DNA of 64,000 nt from assembly GCA_011319805.1 (NCBI GenBank), contig SJRY01000068.1, positions 124,001-188,000 of the forward strand. Direction: 5' to 3'. The notes below the pieces were generated by a model. That model made no database searches. It was given only the letters and a program-made list of their open reading frames with translations, and was not told where the DNA came from. This document shows positions 60,997-64,000 of this stretch, piece by piece; the stretch's first letter is position 1, and the number at the start of each line of letters is the position of its first letter. The stretch is from Macrocybe gigantea. Lineage: Eukaryota > Basidiomycota > Agaricomycetes > Agaricales > Callistosporiaceae. The translations under genes and the position numbers were made by a program.

Positions 60997-63900
60997 ATGA
61001 TGCTCGAGAACCAGCCCACCATATCTTCAGCTAAAGGCAAAGGAAAAGAATGCAACAACTGGCAATTGGGCTGGTGGGACTTCCTGACGCTCATCGAGGG
61101 CTCGCAGAGGCAGGTTCTCAACCGATGTTCAAATGCCGGGAGCTCATCCCGTTTCTTTGACAGACCCCTTGACTGGTCAGAATCATCCGTAATATTCACC
61201 GCTCATCCGAGCGAGCCCTATGTCGTCGCCCGTCATTTCTTATCCTCCAAACAATTTGTCGTTCCATCGCCACCGCTCGTGCTGCAATCCCCAATCGTCT
61301 TCGAACCTCCGTCTGTTATCTCCGCCTCGCCAAACGACGATTGGCTCTTTGCATACTTCCCGAGGCGCGGCGACGGCGGGGTAGGATGTCTGTGGGAGCG
61401 CGGAGCGCAGATCGATAATTGGAACATCAAGGAATACTGGAATTTCGCCCTGCACGCTGATGTCGTTACTGCAGCTTGGCTCGGGAATAATCGAGAGGTG
61501 AGATAGTTTCGTTTCCCTTGATTGCGGCTCATTATTGACCTTCAAGTGAGCCAGTGGGCATACCAATTCTCGAATCAATCATTTGCGCGTTTTCCACCTC
61601 GCGGACCGCGGACGCCCGTCTCAAGATCTACCTTGCTCTTGATAACTCAAGACCACAAGGCTCAGCTTTGCTATTTTCACCAATACTCCCCCTCCTGGAG
61701 AATTATTACTTGTTCTCTCCTGTACCCTGATATCTCATATGATGAACGCTTGGCGGCCAAACACGACAAAAGTCTGCGCGGAATACAGTGCATCGCTGCC
61801 GCTATAGGAGTTGGCTACAATGGTATGTGCAATCTTCTTGTCATACTCTTACACTCTCTGATCCGCCCCTCTAGAAACTTCTATCATTGTTGCTACCCGT
61901 TCTTGCCGTCTCTCGACCCCATCCACGAGCTTCTCATTCGACGACGTCATTTCGCCTGTCGTGGACGGATCGCGGTCATTAGAAGATCAGGTCACGGATT
62001 GGGACACTCTAGGAGAAGACACTATGGTCAATCTTTGCGAAATCCAGCTTAAGTTTGATAGCAGACAAATGAGTACGTGACTGCATAATGCTGAGTTTGA
62101 ATCCCTGTCATTTGCTCTCCATAGGCCTTATTTCTCGCCCACTGGCTCCCATTCTCCTCCAGCAGCTGCATATAGTCAATTTATCTTTTGTATGCACGCC
62201 GCCGATGGAAGGATCCCAAGAGCATATATACCTCACAATCACGTCTCTGGATATACAAAATTGTATGTCGCCGTTTGCAAGCAATTTCCGCCGCTCATTG
62301 GCCATCCCTCGCCAGATTCGTCAACACCCAAGTCAGAGCTTTCTGTATATGACATCCAACGTCTACCTATGCAGACAGGCATCCCAAATTTACCTCCATG
62401 GGTAGGCATTCATCATTATCTGGAGTGGCATCGCGGCTAAGCTTCAAAAGACCGCACTTAAAGTTGGGCATAGAGTATTTCCAACAGGCGTGCTGCACCA
62501 TTTAGGACCTTCAGCGAGATTTCTGCCCTCGCAAGGGCAAGCAGTTTTCGCTTGCATACAAGATACAGGGGGGTCCCTTCCTCAGGCCGGAGTGTGCGAG
62601 ATTGTCGTCGGAAGCGTGAGAGCATTAAAACTGTAAGTATAAGTGACCATCATTGCAATATTTGATTTACGCGCTTGCTTTTAGGCCAGATATCAGTGAT
62701 TCCCCTGACTGGGAAGGCGGCTCTATCTTTTCAAAGCCAAGCAAGGCCGGATCCGATTGTGAGTGTCCTCTCGAATTGCTAGTCTTTGCGTTAGTTAATT
62801 TCATACCTCGATCAGCCTTTAGCAATGCAATTTTTTCTCCGAACGATACATTACTTTGTACGATATCTTCATCGCTGTCATCGTCGCAATGCTCCATCCA
62901 CCTTACTCCACAAGAAAAACCTCTGCTGCAAAGTATGTCCAAAGTTTTAAAAATCACCATGCAAGTAACACCTTTTCAAACACCTTTTCAAAGCACCGTC
63001 CCATGCAACCATCTCCCTCGCTCTCGCTGTACTGTCGAGAAGACAAACGGACGACATAACACACAGTTTAGCTTCACCTTCTATGCCATTAAATGACGCT
63101 GTGAGCGTTGTGTACGAAGCTATGGCCCTTGTCGCTGGCCAAGAGGAACTCACGGAATCGATGATGTGGAATTTTGTTGGCGAAACGATGGCTATACATC
63201 GGTGAGCCTGATTGATTTGTTGGCTTTTTCCTAATTCATCAATGTTTCAGACTGCGATGCACGCGGGCGAAGTTGGAAAATGAAAGGGCGGCATTAGAAG
63301 CAAAGTGGAAGGCCGCCCATGACCTTTGCTCCTTGATGGCATGCAACAGAGCGTTCGACGACTGTAGAGAAGGGAGGGCTTATAATCTAGGTAATCCCTT
63401 TGTCATGAAGACCCTTGTCCCAATGCTAACATCAGCACAGACGCAGTATGGCAACTATTCGGTCTCTCAACTTGGATCGTAGAGTTCATGGAAAAGGTCG
63501 TGAAAGAAGCTGTGCTTCTCTGGGGTCTCAACACTTTGGTTCCGTATGATGATATTTCCAGTGAGGAACTTCTCAAACTTCAAAAAACCAGTGCCCCAAC
63601 CGATACATATTTAGCATTGCCGGACATGGATTCACCGTTATTGTTGAGCCTCGTACAACCCCTCGCACTGAATAATTTCTGTTCAGCCGTTTCGCATGTC
63701 AAGGGATTCCGTTCCTACCTTGGATATCTTTCAGCTTCCAGTGAGAACGCACAAACTGCGAAAGAGCTCCTAGTTGATCTCGTGGACCATTCTGGAATCG
63801 AATTTACCGCATTGACTTCGCTTCTCAACGAAGCCGCGCAAGAATGCAAGTCCTTGCCACGTAAGATCCCGTCTGCAATACAGCAACATGTGAAGAATTG

Positions 63901-64000
63901 AATTTTATAGGCAATGACTGTTGGAAGGCAATGGCCTCTTGTCAACCAATCGACGCCATGCAGCCGCAACTGAAAAAAACGGTTGCGAAACTAGTTCAGT
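60997..64000 (+). CDS. med16: Mediator subunit 16, 5' part (runs off right edge)
   Basis: Tail-module subunit of Mediator (Sin4), linking activators to RNA polymerase II. It starts MMLENQPTISSAKGKGKE, then NNWQLGWWDFLTLIEGSQRQ. The N-terminal propeller reads SVIFTAHPSEPYVVARHFLS, KQFVVPSPPL, VISASPNDDWLFAYFPRRGD, GVGCLWERGAQIDNWNIKEY and FPPRGPRTPVS. The middle includes PTGVLHHLGPSARFLPS and VGSVRALKLPDISDSPD. The helical C-terminal part has LDAVWQLFGLSTWIVEFMEK and NFCSAVSHVKGFRSYLGYLS. The last visible exon, after an intron from about 63860 to 63910, continues NDCWKAMASCQPIDAMQPQL past base 64000. Confidence 0.9.

Noticed and set aside
62399..62422. A 24-nt intron or frame error in MED16
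   Set aside because: A 40-nt GT-AG intron ending just before CTTCAAAAG keeps the frame, so no error needs to be claimed.

Overview
The window is nuclear DNA of a filamentous basidiomycete, most likely a mushroom-forming Agaricomycete. Genes are densely packed (31 protein genes in 64 kb), almost all are cut by many 45-60 nt introns with GT..AG (sometimes GC..AG) borders, and families such as cell-wall alpha-1,3-glucan synthase, NCE101, MED16, PRCC and SCAMP have fungal-type sequence. Placement below class is not possible from sequence alone. Exon borders were worked out by eye from reading frame, splice signals and family resemblance.

Layout. 1-6.3 kb: 3' part of an alpha-1,3-glucan synthase, a PRCC-family protein and a mitochondrial HTD2-like dehydratase. 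6.5-10 kb: an unrecognised conserved protein, then two small mitochondrial proteins (AIM34-like SAP protein, COA8). 10-22.8 kb: nucleoporin Nup133, an SAM methyltransferase, sphingoid base kinase, DNA-damage WD protein CMR1, fork-protection protein Swi3/Csm3 and the N-terminal methyltransferase NTM1. 23-29 kb: mitochondrial adenylate kinase, a COQ11-like SDR, a secreted double-psi beta-barrel protein and SCAMP. 29-46 kb: PAB1, a second SAM methyltransferase, a small membrane protein, SRP54, SPT8, SPT6, a pyrimidine/CMP-type deaminase and RLP24. 46-64 kb: ATG2, two tandem RPA2-type genes, NAA25, the tiny NCE101, proteasome chaperone PAC3 and the 5' part of MED16, which runs off the right edge.

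This is conserved housekeeping sequence. There is no sign of a biosynthetic cluster, mobile element, CRISPR array, rRNA or tRNA gene, and I found no wholly new system. What deserves a second look: (a) five genes whose frame is broken by what looks like one lost C/G in a C or G run, which points to a systematic sequence error; (b) an apparently high share of GC-AG introns; (c) a head-to-tail pair of RPA2-type genes, one carrying a SUMO-interaction-like motif, as does the nearby Swi3; (d) MCB (ACGCG) cores upstream of RPA2 and Swi3; (e) very short divergent promoters, some with CACGTG; (f) micro-exons; (g) an unrecognised conserved protein at 6.6-8.4 kb.
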